Numbered from the stretch's first letter, positions 40,458 to 49,805 are shown. The stretch: 64,000 nucleotides of DNA from Rhizobiales bacterium GAS188 (GCA_900104855.1 FNSS01000001.1:7325001-7389000), one strand, 5' to 3'. Program-made: numbers and translations. The notes: generated by a model from the sequence alone, not told the origin.

Positions 40458-42155
40458 ATGACCAGTGACGCTGAAGCGGGGGCGCTCACCTTGGAGTCGC
40501 GCTCCGGGTTTGTGAGCCCGTTTCGGCGCGCCCCGAAAAGCCCGAACGATGCGATGCAGCCGGTGCCGCCGCCGCCCCCGCCCGAGCCCAGGAGGCGCAA
40601 GCACGGGCGGCTGGTGATCATCGGCAGCGCCTTGTTCACGATTGTGCTGCTGTTCATGGCGATCGCCTCGGCCGGCATTCACTTCCTGGCCACCAGGCTG
40701 CATGCGCCAGGCCCTCTGGCCGTGGACAAGGCCGTCGTCATCAGGGGCAACAGCGCCTCCGAGATCGCCGACTCGCTGCTCAACGAGCAGGTCATCGATT
40801 CAGGCCCCATCTTCTGGGTCGGCGTGAGGATGCTCGGCGTCGATCAGCACCTGCACAAGGGCGAGTTCCTGTTCCCCGCGAGGGCCAGCATCGAGACCGT
40901 GATCGACACCCTGGTCGAGGGCAAGACCATCGATCGCTTCGTCACCGTACCGGAGGGCAAGACGAGCGAAGAGGTAGTGGCGATCCTGCGGGCGAACGAG
41001 GACCTGACCGGAGACATCAAGGAAATCCCCAAGGAAGGCTCGCTCCTGCCCGATACCTACAAGGTCACCCGCGGCGACCAGCGGGCCAAGATCCTGACCT
41101 GGATGGCGGATGCGCAGCGCACCGCGCTCGCCGATATTTGGAAGCACCGCTCGGCCGATCTGCCGATCCGCTCCGCCCAGGAGCTCGTGATCCTCGCCTC
41201 GATCGTCGAGAAGGAAACCGGCAGGGCGGATGAACGTCCGCGCGTCGCCGGCGTCTTCCTCAATCGCCTGCAGAAGAATATCCGCCTGCAATCCGATCCG
41301 ACCATTGTCTATGGATTGACCGGCGGCAAAGGTCCGCTCGGCCACGCCCTCACCAAAGACGAAGTCCTCAGGCCGACCCCCTACAACACCTACGCTATCG
41401 ACGGCCTGCCGCCCGGACCGATCGCCAATCCCGGCCGGGCCGCCATGGAGGCGGTCGCCAATCCGTCGCGAACCAAGGAATTGTATTTCGTCGCCGACGG
41501 CACGGGCGGCCACGTCTTCGCCGAAACGCTCGATCAGCATAACCGCAACGTGGCGCGCTGGCGCCAGATCGAGGCCGATCGGGCGGCGGCCGCCAATGCG
41601 GCGCCCGCGGGATCGCAGGCTCCGTTCGCGCAGGGCGGCCCGCAGCCTGCCGGCAGCGGCAGCGTCCCGTCGACGAGCTTCGGCCCGCCCAGTCTCGGCA
41701 CGCCCGGAACCCCTGCTTTTGGCGCACCGGCTGCGCCGACGCCCGCCGCGCCGCAACCGGTCAAGCCCGGCCAGAAGCGCGGAGCCAACATGCCGGCCGC
41801 CAATGGCCGGCAATTGCCGCAAGGGGCCAATGCCTATGCGGAGCCTGACGCGATGCCGCGCGGTGGCAGCGTCGCCTCCTATCCGCTCTCGCCTGCCATG
41901 CGCGCCAAGATGGAGCGCGAGGCGGCGGCGGCGGGCGTGAAGCTCGCTCCGGGCTCGACGCTGGATCCGCGTGCCCTCATGGATCCCAATGCGAGCGCCG
42001 ACCCCGACGCGCCGATGTCGAGCCTGGCAACGCCTGCGACGACGGTTCCTCTGCGGTCGCGCGGCTTCGACGCGGTCGCCGGCACCGCCAAGGACCCGTT
42101 GAACAACAAGACTTTCGATCTCAATTCGCCCAAAACCGTTCCCAACCTGAAATAG
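40458..42155 (+). CDS. mltG: Endolytic murein transglycosylase MltG with long C-terminal tail
   Basis: This 565-residue inner-membrane lytic transglycosylase terminates nascent glycan strands. A proline-rich cytoplasmic N-terminus and one transmembrane helix (LVIIGSALFTIVLLFMAIAS) precede the YceG domain. The catalytic Glu is in LASIVEKETGRADERP, and LQSDPTIVYGL and PTPYNTYAIDGLPPGPIANP follow. After about residue 370 comes a roughly 190-residue Pro/Ala/Gly-rich tail, which makes the protein much longer than E. coli MltG (about 340). It lies between fabF and yicC, the usual place in this order. Confidence 0.93.
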   Translation: MTSDAEAGALTLESRSGFVSPFRRAPKSPNDAMQPVPPPPPPEPRRRKHGRLVIIGSALFTIVLLFMAIASAGIHFLATRLHAPGPLAVDKAVVIRGNSASEIADSLLNEQVIDSGPIFWVGVRMLGVDQHLHKGEFLFPARASIETVIDTLVEGKTIDRFVTVPEGKTSEEVVAILRANEDLTGDIKEIPKEGSLLPDTYKVTRGDQRAKILTWMADAQRTALADIWKHRSADLPIRSAQELVILASIVEKETGRADERPRVAGVFLNRLQKNIRLQSDPTIVYGLTGGKGPLGHALTKDEVLRPTPYNTYAIDGLPPGPIANPGRAAMEAVANPSRTKELYFVADGTGGHVFAETLDQHNRNVARWRQIEADRAAAANAAPAGSQAPFAQGGPQPAGSGSVPSTSFGPPSLGTPGTPAFGAPAAPTPAAPQPVKPGQKRGANMPAANGRQLPQGANAYAEPDAMPRGGSVASYPLSPAMRAKMEREAAAAGVKLAPGSTLDPRALMDPNASADPDAPMSSLATPATTVPLRSRGFDAVAGTAKDPLNNKTFDLNSPKTVPNLK

Positions 42156-42308
42156 GAACGGGATAGGCCGCCTTAGATCTGGTCCGGATCAAGACCGGAT
42201 CAAGTCCTTGGCGGCTTGCGGCGGATCGATCGCACGGCTATCAGCTGGGCTGAGATTGTCTCGCAGATCCCCTCGAAATGATCTGCCGCGCCCTGAAAAG
42301 ATCAGCCG

Positions 42309-43196
42309 ATGTCCCTCCAGAGCATGACCGGATTCGCCCGCGAGACCGGGACCCATGAGGTGTGGCGTTGGGCCTGGGAGATCCGCAGCGTCAACGGCCG
42401 CGGCCTCGAGGTGAAGTTCAAGCTGCCGCCCGGCTTCGACGGGCTCGCCGAGCCGCTGCGCCGCCTCGCCGCGGGCAAGTTGCAACGCGGCTCCGTCTTC
42501 GCTGCGCTGACCGCCCAACGCCACGCGGAAGCCAGCCAGCCGGCGATCGACGAGGCTCTGCTCGACGCGCTGGTCGACGCGGCGAAGCGAGCCGCCGGCC
42601 GGCATGGGCTCGAAGCTCCCCGGATCGAGTCGCTGCTCGCCATACGCGGCGTCGTCGAAACGGCCGAGGCCGATGACAGCGAAGCCGAGCGCGAGGCGAC
42701 CTATCTTGCGGTCACGGAAGGCTTCAAGCACGCGCTCGAGGCCGTGGCCCGGGCCCGCATCGAAGAAGGCTCGCGTCTCGATGCGGTGCTTGCCGGACAG
42801 ATCGCCACCATCGAGCGCCTGACGGAGAGCGCCGATGCCTGCCCCGCCCGGCAGCCTGAGGCAGTGCGCGAACGCCTGGCCAAGCAGCTGCGCGAATTGC
42901 TCGACATGTCCTCGAACTTCGATGCCGAGCGGCTGCACCAGGAAGCGGTGCTGATCGCGAGCCGCGCCGATGTGCGCGAGGAGATCGACCGGCTGCGCGC
43001 CCATGTGGCGGCGGCGCGCGAGCTGCTCGCCAAGGGCGGCGCGGTCGGCCGTCGGCTCGATTTCCTGGCCCAGGAATTCGGGCGCGAGGCGAACACCCTG
43101 ACCGCCAAGGCCAACGACCCGGCGCTGTCGCGCATCGGGCTCGAGCTGAAGAGCGTCGTCGAGCAATGGCGCGAGCAGGTCCAGAACGTCGAATGA
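42309..43196 (+). CDS. yicC: YicC family endoribonuclease-like protein
   Basis: This 295-residue protein starts MSLQSMTGFARETG, the hallmark of YicC, and ends with the DUF1732 region (LRAHVAAARELLAKGGAVGR, LDFLAQEFGREANTL). E. coli YicC has been linked to RNA turnover and stationary-phase growth. Its stop overlaps the gmk start as ATGA, a conserved pairing. Confidence 0.94.
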   Translation: MSLQSMTGFARETGTHEVWRWAWEIRSVNGRGLEVKFKLPPGFDGLAEPLRRLAAGKLQRGSVFAALTAQRHAEASQPAIDEALLDALVDAAKRAAGRHGLEAPRIESLLAIRGVVETAEADDSEAEREATYLAVTEGFKHALEAVARARIEEGSRLDAVLAGQIATIERLTESADACPARQPEAVRERLAKQLRELLDMSSNFDAERLHQEAVLIASRADVREEIDRLRAHVAAARELLAKGGAVGRRLDFLAQEFGREANTLTAKANDPALSRIGLELKSVVEQWREQVQNVE

Positions 43197-43879
43197 GCAC
43201 CGCGACCGCGACTTCGGACCCGCCCGCCGCCCCGCCTCGGCGCGGGCTCATCTTGATCATCGCCTCGCCCTCCGGCGCCGGCAAATCGACGCTGAGCCGC
43301 CTGCTGCTGCAGAAGAATCCCGACCTCACATTGTCGGTCTCGGTCACCACGCGTCAGCGCCGGCCGAGCGAGGTCGACGGCATCCATTATCATTTCATCG
43401 ACAAGCGCCGTTTCGAGGCGCTGCGCGATCGCGGCGAGCTCCTGGAATGGGCGGAGGTGCACGGCAATTATTACGGCACGCCGCGCGAGCCGGTCGAGGC
43501 CGCACTCCTCGCCGGGCGCGACACGCTGTTCGACATCGACGTGCAGGGCACCTTGCAGGTCTATCAGGCGCTGCGGCCGGATGTGGCGAGCGTGTTCATC
43601 CTGCCGCCCTCGATCCCGGAACTGGTCGAGCGCTTGCGGCGGCGCGCCGAGGACGACGCGGCGACCATCCAGAAGCGCCTGGCCTCGGCCGCTAAGGAAA
43701 TCCCCCATTGGCGCGACTTCGACTATGTGCTCGTCAATGACGATCTCGAGCGCAGCCTCGCGAGCCTGCAGGCGATCCTGACTGCGGAGCGGCTGAAGCG
43801 CGCCCGCAACGATCTGCCGGCCGGCGGCCTCGTCGACGAGCTCATGACGGAGCTCGCCGCCAAGATTGCTGGATCTTGA
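43193..43879 (+). CDS. gmk: Guanylate kinase
   Basis: This 228-residue enzyme phosphorylates GMP to GDP. The P-loop SPSGAGKST is at residues 25-33. GMP-binding motifs are SVTTRQRRPSEVDGIHYHF and EWAEVHGNYYGTP, and the lid is RRRAEDDAATIQKRL. The ATG at 43193 overlaps the yicC stop. It is the last gene of the fab/cell-wall cluster. Confidence 0.97.
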   Translation: MSTATATSDPPAAPPRRGLILIIASPSGAGKSTLSRLLLQKNPDLTLSVSVTTRQRRPSEVDGIHYHFIDKRRFEALRDRGELLEWAEVHGNYYGTPREPVEAALLAGRDTLFDIDVQGTLQVYQALRPDVASVFILPPSIPELVERLRRRAEDDAATIQKRLASAAKEIPHWRDFDYVLVNDDLERSLASLQAILTAERLKRARNDLPAGGLVDELMTELAAKIAGS

Positions 43880-43973
43880 AGCGAGATCGGGACCCGTCGC
43901 TGCAATCCGGATTGCGTCTCGCAGACCGGGTATGGGCTCATGCGGGGATAACGGAATCGCTTTGGCAAAAGAG

Positions 43974-44094
43974 CCCCCACCCGTACCCTCCCCACCACTC
44001 GCTTCGCTCGCGGGGGGAGGGAAATGATCAGCGCTGATCGCCTCCCTCCCCCCACGAAGTGGCAACGGAGTGGTGGGGAGGGTACGGGTGGGGG
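43974..44094. repeat. Nested 121-bp palindromic element
   Basis: The outer arms 43974-44000 and 44068-44094 are perfect 27-bp inverted repeats (CCCCCACCCGTACCCTCCCC...). Inside are a second pair (GGGGGGAGGG / CCCTCCCCCC) and a central 14-bp perfect palindrome GATCAGCGCTGATC at 44026-44039. The element lies between gmk and the convergent COG0523 gene. CCCCACCCGTACCCT is shared with the flank of the 9009-9063 repeat, so these are mosaic copies of one family. Confidence 0.85.
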
Positions 44095-44144
44095 GCGTTG
44101 CAAAACAAGCACCAGCCGATCGGGCAAGTTTTTCCCGGACGGCG

Positions 44145-45116
44145 CTAAACCTCCTCGGCGCGCCAGCGGTGAGGTGGCTGCTTGCGGAAGCCCAGCTCCT
44201 CGAGCTGGCGTGCGGCCGCAAAGACGCCTTCCGTGCCGATCATGACCAGAGCCATGACCTTGTCACGACCCGCATCGGCAGCTGAGATCTCGAGCCTGCG
44301 CCCGACCCGCTGAACGAGCCAGGGGGAAGCACCCTCATGGCTCGGCACGAATCCCTTGATCCGCAGCACATCCCCGGGCAGCGCCTCGAGCGCTGCACGC
44401 AGCGTCGTCTCGTCGATCGGGCGCGACGGGTAGATGGTCGTGGTCGCGAAGAGGCCGGCATGGGCATCACCGGCGGTCACTTTGTGCAAGGGATCGCGGC
44501 TCGGCAGTTTCGGCCCGATCACCAGCTCGACCGGCAATCGCCCCCAATCCGCCTCGACATAGGCGGTCGCAGGCGCAAGCTCGCGCAGATGCGCGATGGT
44601 CGCGGCCCGTTCTGTCTCGCTCGCGACGTCTCCCTTGGTCAGCACGAGCAGGTCGGCCGCCGTGATCTGGCCGCGCACCGCATCGCCGATGCGCGCATCA
44701 TTGGCGAGTTGCGGCAAGGTCATGTGATCGACGAGGACGATGACCCCGCCGGGCGACAGCTCGGGATCGAGCATGGCGATCTCGGCAAGAACGCCCGGGT
44801 CCGAGACGCCGCTCGCCTCGACGACGAGATGATCGGGCCTCGGATCGCGACGCAACGCGGTCGCAATGGCGCGCCCGAAATCATCACCGATCGCACAGCA
44901 AGCGCAGCCATTGGTGAGGGCGATCTGGCCTCCGTCCCGCGCTGCGATCAAGGATGCGTCGATATTCACGGCTCCGAAATCGTTGACGAGCACGACGATC
45001 CTCTCGCCCTGTGCGTGCGCAAGGAGATGGTTGACGAGGGTCGTCTTGCCCGCGCCGAGGAAGCCGCCGATCACGGTGAGAGGAAGTCGAGCGGCCTTGT
45101 CACGGGGCGCGATCAT
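44145..45116 (-). CDS. CobW/COG0523 family GTP-binding metallochaperone
   Basis: This 323-residue G3E GTPase has a P-loop GGFLGAGKTTLVNHLL, the metal-binding CxCC motif in TNGCACCAIGDDF, and the base-specificity TKGD in LLVLTKGDVASE. A CobW C-terminal domain follows (TTIYPSRPIDETTLRAALEA). Family members deliver Zn, Co or Fe to client enzymes. Its start overlaps the stop of the upstream amidohydrolase by 4 bp, making that metalloenzyme the obvious client candidate. Confidence 0.88.
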   Translation of the reverse strand: MIAPRDKAARLPLTVIGGFLGAGKTTLVNHLLAHAQGERIVVLVNDFGAVNIDASLIAARDGGQIALTNGCACCAIGDDFGRAIATALRRDPRPDHLVVEASGVSDPGVLAEIAMLDPELSPGGVIVLVDHMTLPQLANDARIGDAVRGQITAADLLVLTKGDVASETERAATIAHLRELAPATAYVEADWGRLPVELVIGPKLPSRDPLHKVTAGDAHAGLFATTTIYPSRPIDETTLRAALEALPGDVLRIKGFVPSHEGASPWLVQRVGRRLEISAADAGRDKVMALVMIGTEGVFAAARQLEELGFRKQPPHRWRAEEV

Positions 45117-46747
45117 GCCGCCATGAGACGGCCGCCGAGCACCGTGCCCCAGACGCGGATATCTTTGAGGGCCTCAGGCGCAACCGCGGTCGGATCCTCC
45201 TCCAGCACCGCGAAATCCGCCCATTTGCCGACCTCGATGCTGCCGATCAGATGGTCCATCTTCAGCGTGAAGGCAGCGCCCAGCGTGATGAGCCGCAAGG
45301 CCTCTCCGACGCCGATACGCTCCTTCGCGCCGAGAATCTTTCCCGATGACGTCAAGCGATTGACCGCGCACCAGGCCGTGAACAGAGGAGAAAGCGGCGT
45401 CACCGGCGAATCCGAATGGATGGCGAGGTTGACGCCGCTGGCGAGCCCGGTCGCCACCGCGTCGATCCGGCGCGCCTTGTCGGGGCCCATCGTGTAGGCC
45501 GCGTGCTGGTCGCCCCAGTAATAGATGTGATTGGCGAACAGGTTCGCGCCTATGCCGAGCGCGGCCATGCGGCGGAACTGGGCGGCGTCGGCCATCTGGC
45601 AATGCTGCAAGATATGGCGATGATCGAAGCGCGGGGTTTGGCGCAGCGCCGCCTCGACGGCATCGATCGCCGCCTCCGACGCCTCATCGCCATTGGTGTG
45701 GATATGCACCTGGAACCCTGCCGCGTGATAGGCATGCACCAAGCTGCCGAGCTGATCGGGCGCCACATACCACAGGCCGTTGGGCGCGCCCGAGATATAG
45801 CCTGGCCATTTCAGCCGGGCCGAGAATCCCTGGATCGATCCGTCGGCGACGAATTTCACGATGCCGAAGCGCAATTTGGCATGGGCCTGCGGCATCAGCG
45901 CCGCGAGACGCGCAACGCCCTCCTCGGCCGATTGCGTATGCCCCCAGAGCGCCGCCACGATCCGCAGGCCGAAATCGTCCTGCCTGGTGACGCTGAGGAA
46001 ATTGCGCAGCGTGGGCTCGGTCAGGGCGTTGCCGAGATCGGTGATCGTGGTGACGCCGTTGCGGGAAGCCTCGCGCGCATAGAGTCGCAGAGGTTCCGGC
46101 GTCTCCATCTCCGGCTCGAAGAAACTGCCCACCGCCTTGTTGACCGCATATTGCAGGGGAATGCCTTTGAGCTCTCCGGTCAGCTCGTCCTTCTCGTCGC
46201 GCATCAAGCCCTGCAGATTCATGCTGCGGGAGAGGCCGGCGAGCTGCAGCGCGAAGCTGTTGACGCTCATCACATGCCCGTTCGAATGTCGCACGACGAC
46301 GGGCCGCATGGTCGAGACGCGATCGAGCTCGGCAAGGCCCATGCGGCGCAGCCCGAAATAGATCGGATCGAAACCCCAGCCGAAGAGCGGCGATGCAGGA
46401 TCATCCATGCTCCGCTCGGCCTCGATCAGCCGCTCGATCACCGCATCGACGCCGTCGCAGCCGGGCCAATACTTGCCGTGCGGGTCGGTTCGTCCATGGT
46501 AGCCCAGGAAGGTCGCGACCCACACGCCCCCCGTCATGGCGTGCGAGTGGCCTTCCACGAATCCCGGCAACAGGACGAGGTCGCGGAACCTGTCGTCTTG
46601 CCGCGCCGGCCCCCAGGCCTGCGTTTCTGCCTCTCCGCCGACCGCAAGGACACGGCCGTCCCGCACCGCCACATGCGTGGCGACCGGGTTCGAGCGATCC
46701 ATGGTGATGATCTTGCGCGCCCGGTAGATGACGGTTTCATCGTTCAT
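45113..46747 (-). CDS. Amidohydrolase family protein (YtcJ-like)
   Basis: This 544-residue metal-dependent hydrolase has the N-terminal metal-binding LVLLPGFVEGHSHAMTGG, a second site HIHTNGDEASEAAIDA, RHILQHCQMADAAQF, and the late Asp in NLAIHSDSPVTPLSPLF. This is the amidohydrolase_3/YtcJ arrangement. The substrate is unknown. The ATG at 46747 fits the homology start (MNDETVIYRARKIITMD). It is translationally coupled to the COG0523 GTPase. Confidence 0.88.
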   Translation of the reverse strand: MNDETVIYRARKIITMDRSNPVATHVAVRDGRVLAVGGEAETQAWGPARQDDRFRDLVLLPGFVEGHSHAMTGGVWVATFLGYHGRTDPHGKYWPGCDGVDAVIERLIEAERSMDDPASPLFGWGFDPIYFGLRRMGLAELDRVSTMRPVVVRHSNGHVMSVNSFALQLAGLSRSMNLQGLMRDEKDELTGELKGIPLQYAVNKAVGSFFEPEMETPEPLRLYAREASRNGVTTITDLGNALTEPTLRNFLSVTRQDDFGLRIVAALWGHTQSAEEGVARLAALMPQAHAKLRFGIVKFVADGSIQGFSARLKWPGYISGAPNGLWYVAPDQLGSLVHAYHAAGFQVHIHTNGDEASEAAIDAVEAALRQTPRFDHRHILQHCQMADAAQFRRMAALGIGANLFANHIYYWGDQHAAYTMGPDKARRIDAVATGLASGVNLAIHSDSPVTPLSPLFTAWCAVNRLTSSGKILGAKERIGVGEALRLITLGAAFTLKMDHLIGSIEVGKWADFAVLEEDPTAVAPEALKDIRVWGTVLGGRLMAA

Positions 46748-46930
46748 GATGGTTCCCTTAGTGCCCGAAGATTGCATGCGATGATTGCACCAATCGCAAC
46801 CCTTCGAAGGGGCCAGCTGCAGCGCGTCGGCTCATGCCACATCGCTATCCGGCCGGAGCTCGCGCACGCCAAATCGGTTGATCGCGAAGACTTGACGCTC
46901 CGCCGGCCGCGGCCGGTGTAAGAGCGCGAC

Positions 46931-47341
46931 ATGCTCGATCATGTCTCGCTCGGGGTTTCGGATCTCGCCCGCAGCCGCCGCTTCTATGACGAGGCGCTCG
47001 CCCCGCTCGGCCTCACGAGGATCGTCGATTTCGAAGGGCGCGGCTCGGATTACGGCGCGCGCGCCGGATCGCTCGGCGTCGAATTCACCATCACGCTCGA
47101 GGATGGCGTCGCCCCCTCGCGCGGCATGCATCTGTGCTTCCTCGCCGTGAGCCGGGAGGCAGTGCGCAGCTTCCATGAGAGGGCGCTCGCCCATGGCGGC
47201 CGCGACGACGGGCAGCCCGGCCTGCGGCCACTCTACCACCCGGATTACTACGCGGCCTTCGTGGTCGACCCGGACGGGCACCGGATCGAAGCGGTCTGCC
47301 ATGTGCCGACCTCGATCGCCACCGTCCCGCCCGTCGCCTGA
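46931..47341 (+). CDS. VOC family protein (glyoxalase-like)
   Basis: This 136-residue protein has one vicinal-oxygen-chelate domain: MLDHVSLGVSDLARSRRFYD at the start, MHLCFLAVSREAVRSFHERA in the middle, and YYAAFVVDPDGHRIEAVCH at the end with the usual His/Glu ligands. The reaction is not assigned. It is divergent from the amidohydrolase and convergent with the SGNH hydrolase. Confidence 0.88.
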   Translation: MLDHVSLGVSDLARSRRFYDEALAPLGLTRIVDFEGRGSDYGARAGSLGVEFTITLEDGVAPSRGMHLCFLAVSREAVRSFHERALAHGGRDDGQPGLRPLYHPDYYAAFVVDPDGHRIEAVCHVPTSIATVPPVA

Positions 47342-47376
47342 GCGAGCATCGCGCGAATGGCGCAATGCCCCGTCGT

Positions 47377-48726
47377 CTATCTCGCCACGTTGCGCAGGCC
47401 GAAGAGCGCCGGGAAGCTGATGGCATTGCCCATCGCCGCATAGCCGGCGCGATTGGGATGCAGCCCGTCTCCAGGGCCTCCGACCGTCGAGTTGGGCCGG
47501 AACTCCGGCTTCAGCTCACCGGTCGTCGGATCGCTGGTCGCGGCATCGAAGTCGATGACGCCGTCGAAGATGCCGGCCGAGCGGACGAACTGGTTGTAGG
47601 CGCGCCGCTTCTCATCGACCGCCGGCTTGCCGTAATCGCCATTGGTGCTGTTGAGCGACGAGGTCAGGGTGGCCATGTAGATCTTCACGCCCGGCAGGCG
47701 CTCGCGCAGCGTCTTGACGATCGCCCGCACGCCATCTTCGACTTTGGCGGGATCGGCGCCGGCATTGCCGAAATCATTGATCCCTTCGAGCCAGACGACC
47801 TTCGCGACATTCGGCAAGGAAAGCACATCGCGCTCCAGCCGTTCGACCGCGGCGGGACCGCCGGCAAAGGGGTTGGCGGCATAATTCGCTGGTCCCGCCA
47901 CCATATTGCCGCCGATGCCGGCATTGACCAGGCTGAAGCGGCTGCCGATAGCCGCATGCAGGCGGCGCGAGAACACGTCCGGCCAGCGGTCGTCGCCATT
48001 CAAGGTCGAGGCCGTGCCGTCGGTGATCGAATCCCCGAAGGCGACGATCGTCTGCGCGCCAGGGACGAGCATGTCGACCTCGTCGAGGAAATACCAGGAG
48101 GTGGTCGAGAAGGGAAAGCTGACGTCGCCTTCCTCGCGTGCATGCGAGCCGCCGCCCGGCGCCGACAGATAGCTCGTGGTGAGCGCCTTGGCGTGCCAGG
48201 TCATCGGGCCGCTCTCGCCCATGACATGGAAGCTCACCGCGAGCTTGCGGTTGGCGAGCACGGGATCGTCGCGCTCCTTCACCCAAGGCAAGGTCACGGG
48301 ATCGCTGACGAGGCTCTGTCCCGGCGGCAGTGTGACGCTCCCCTTGCCGGCGAAGGTGACGGCGTGGTTGGAGCGCGGCACCAGCACGGCGCCGCTCGTC
48401 TGCAGGCCGAGCTCGACGTCGTCGAAGGTCACGGGCTTCGCCCCAAAGCTGTTCGACAAGCGGATCCGGGCCTGCCGGCCCCAGACATCGGGGCGCAGGA
48501 TCATGCGGAAAGATTGGTCGGTGGCACCCCGTTCCGGCGTCGGAAGAGCGAATTTCAGCTCCGGCTGCGCGGTCGCATTGCCGATCGGATAAGGGCCTTG
48601 CGCGGGCGCTGTCCAGGCCGCGACCCAGCCGCGATCGGCGGCCTTGATCGCCTGCGCCCCGGCCGGGACCGCCAGCAGCAAGGGCAAGGCCGCAATGAAG
48701 ACGCGTAAGCTTGCGAAGATCGACAT
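47377..48726 (-). CDS. Secreted SGNH/GDSL hydrolase
   Basis: This 449-residue protein has a signal peptide (MSIFASLRVFIAALPLLLAV then PAGAQA), an N-terminal beta domain, and an SGNH catalytic domain. The domain shows TIVAFGDSITDGTAS (Ser), NAGIGGNMVAGP (Gly), WLEGINDFGNAG (Asn) and GDGLHPNRAGYAAM (Asp/His). It should be a periplasmic or secreted esterase, possibly acting on carbohydrate esters. The ATG at 48726 has GGAGG 4-5 bp upstream. Confidence 0.92.
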   Translation of the reverse strand: MSIFASLRVFIAALPLLLAVPAGAQAIKAADRGWVAAWTAPAQGPYPIGNATAQPELKFALPTPERGATDQSFRMILRPDVWGRQARIRLSNSFGAKPVTFDDVELGLQTSGAVLVPRSNHAVTFAGKGSVTLPPGQSLVSDPVTLPWVKERDDPVLANRKLAVSFHVMGESGPMTWHAKALTTSYLSAPGGGSHAREEGDVSFPFSTTSWYFLDEVDMLVPGAQTIVAFGDSITDGTASTLNGDDRWPDVFSRRLHAAIGSRFSLVNAGIGGNMVAGPANYAANPFAGGPAAVERLERDVLSLPNVAKVVWLEGINDFGNAGADPAKVEDGVRAIVKTLRERLPGVKIYMATLTSSLNSTNGDYGKPAVDEKRRAYNQFVRSAGIFDGVIDFDAATSDPTTGELKPEFRPNSTVGGPGDGLHPNRAGYAAMGNAISFPALFGLRNVAR

Positions 48727-49074
48727 GTCACCTCCCATTGGCGGTGTGGCGCATTGCCCGGCTTGATGCTGACGGCCGGTGCGCTATCGCGACATGCCTT
48801 CAGCCAAAACCATCTCGCTCGAAATGCAAGCCTTGATCGCCATGACAGTGCGGCAGCGTGGCATGCCCGCTCTCAACTCTTCGCGATGCGTACGCCCACC
48901 TTCTCCCGCTCTTGGGTGGGAGAAGGTGCCCGAACGCAGTGAGGGCGGATGAGGGACGCCGGTGAAGCGCTCAACCGCCCTCATCCGCCTCGGCTTCGCC
49001 TCGGCACCTTCTCCCGCCCAAGAACGGGAGAAGGACAGCGCACGAATGCCGTTCCATCACCTCCCTGACGAACA
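48727..49074. other. Intergenic region dominated by palindromic repeats
   Basis: No gene is credible in these 348 bp; they hold the RIME-like element described separately. Confidence 0.55.
48895..49035. repeat. RIME-like mosaic palindromic repeat, copies 2 and 3
   Basis: Two hairpins flank a central inverted region. The first is CACCTTCTCCC...GGGAGAAGGTG (48897-48928) and the second is ACCTTCTCCCG...CGGGAGAAGG (49006-49034). Between them, GAGGGCGGATGAGGG pairs with CCCTCATCCGCCTC. The right half (48978-49017) is a near-perfect copy of 35042-35081. Confidence 0.8.
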
Positions 49075-49689
49075 TCACTCCGGGGGCGTGGAGAGAAACT
49101 CGGGCAAGGCCTCGGCGCGGGCGGCGAATGCCGATAGGGCCGGATAATCAGCCGTTGCGACCCTATCGGCGATCATGTCCTGCGTGAAACGCCAGGCCAC
49201 CGCGACGCTGATATCGGCCTGCAGCGGGCGGGCGCCAAACAACCAGGTGCTGCCCGCTCCGATCTCGGCTTCGAGCAGCCGGAAGGCCGCCAGCAACTGG
49301 CCTCGCACACGATCGATCCAGGGCTGGTGCTGCTTCTCGACCGGCCGGAGATTCAGTTCGTAGACGATCTGCACCGCCTTTTCGCAGGCAACCAGCGCGA
49401 GCCCGACGATCCGCTGAGCGCGAGCGTGCTCATGCAGGTCGGCCGGCGTCAGCCGCGATTCCTGAGGCACGAGACGCTCGACATGATCGAGGATCAAGGT
49501 CGAATCCATCAGCACGGTTCCGTCCGCGGCGACGAGCGTCGGCGCCTTCACGACCGGGTTGATCGCGGCGAAAATGTCGTAGTGGCGAAAGACCGAGACG
49601 GGCTCATGGGTGAAGGGAATTCCCATCGCCTTCAGCGAGATCGCGACGCGTCGCACATAGGGTGAATCCAGCATGCCGATCAGGCGCAT
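49075..49689 (-). CDS. Glutathione S-transferase family protein
   Basis: This 204-residue protein has a thioredoxin-like N-terminal domain (MRLIGMLDSPYVRRVAISLK; the cis-Pro/Ser segment KAPTLVAADGTVLMDSTLIL) and an all-helical C-terminal domain. The active-site Ser or Cys near residue 9 is Ser here (DSPYVRR). It is a cytosolic conjugase or isomerase of unknown substrate. The ATG at 49689 has AAGGA 9 bp upstream. It is divergent from the Lrp/AsnC gene. Confidence 0.87.
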   Translation of the reverse strand: MRLIGMLDSPYVRRVAISLKAMGIPFTHEPVSVFRHYDIFAAINPVVKAPTLVAADGTVLMDSTLILDHVERLVPQESRLTPADLHEHARAQRIVGLALVACEKAVQIVYELNLRPVEKQHQPWIDRVRGQLLAAFRLLEAEIGAGSTWLFGARPLQADISVAVAWRFTQDMIADRVATADYPALSAFAARAEALPEFLSTPPE

Positions 49690-49805
49690 CTGTGCTTGTC
49701 CTTTCGATGAAAGCGCCGTGGTCCCGGCCGCGCTATACATGGCAAGGTGACAGATATGGTCCGCATGTGACATGCCGACTCATCGCCGATCGGAGGTTTC
49801 CGCCA

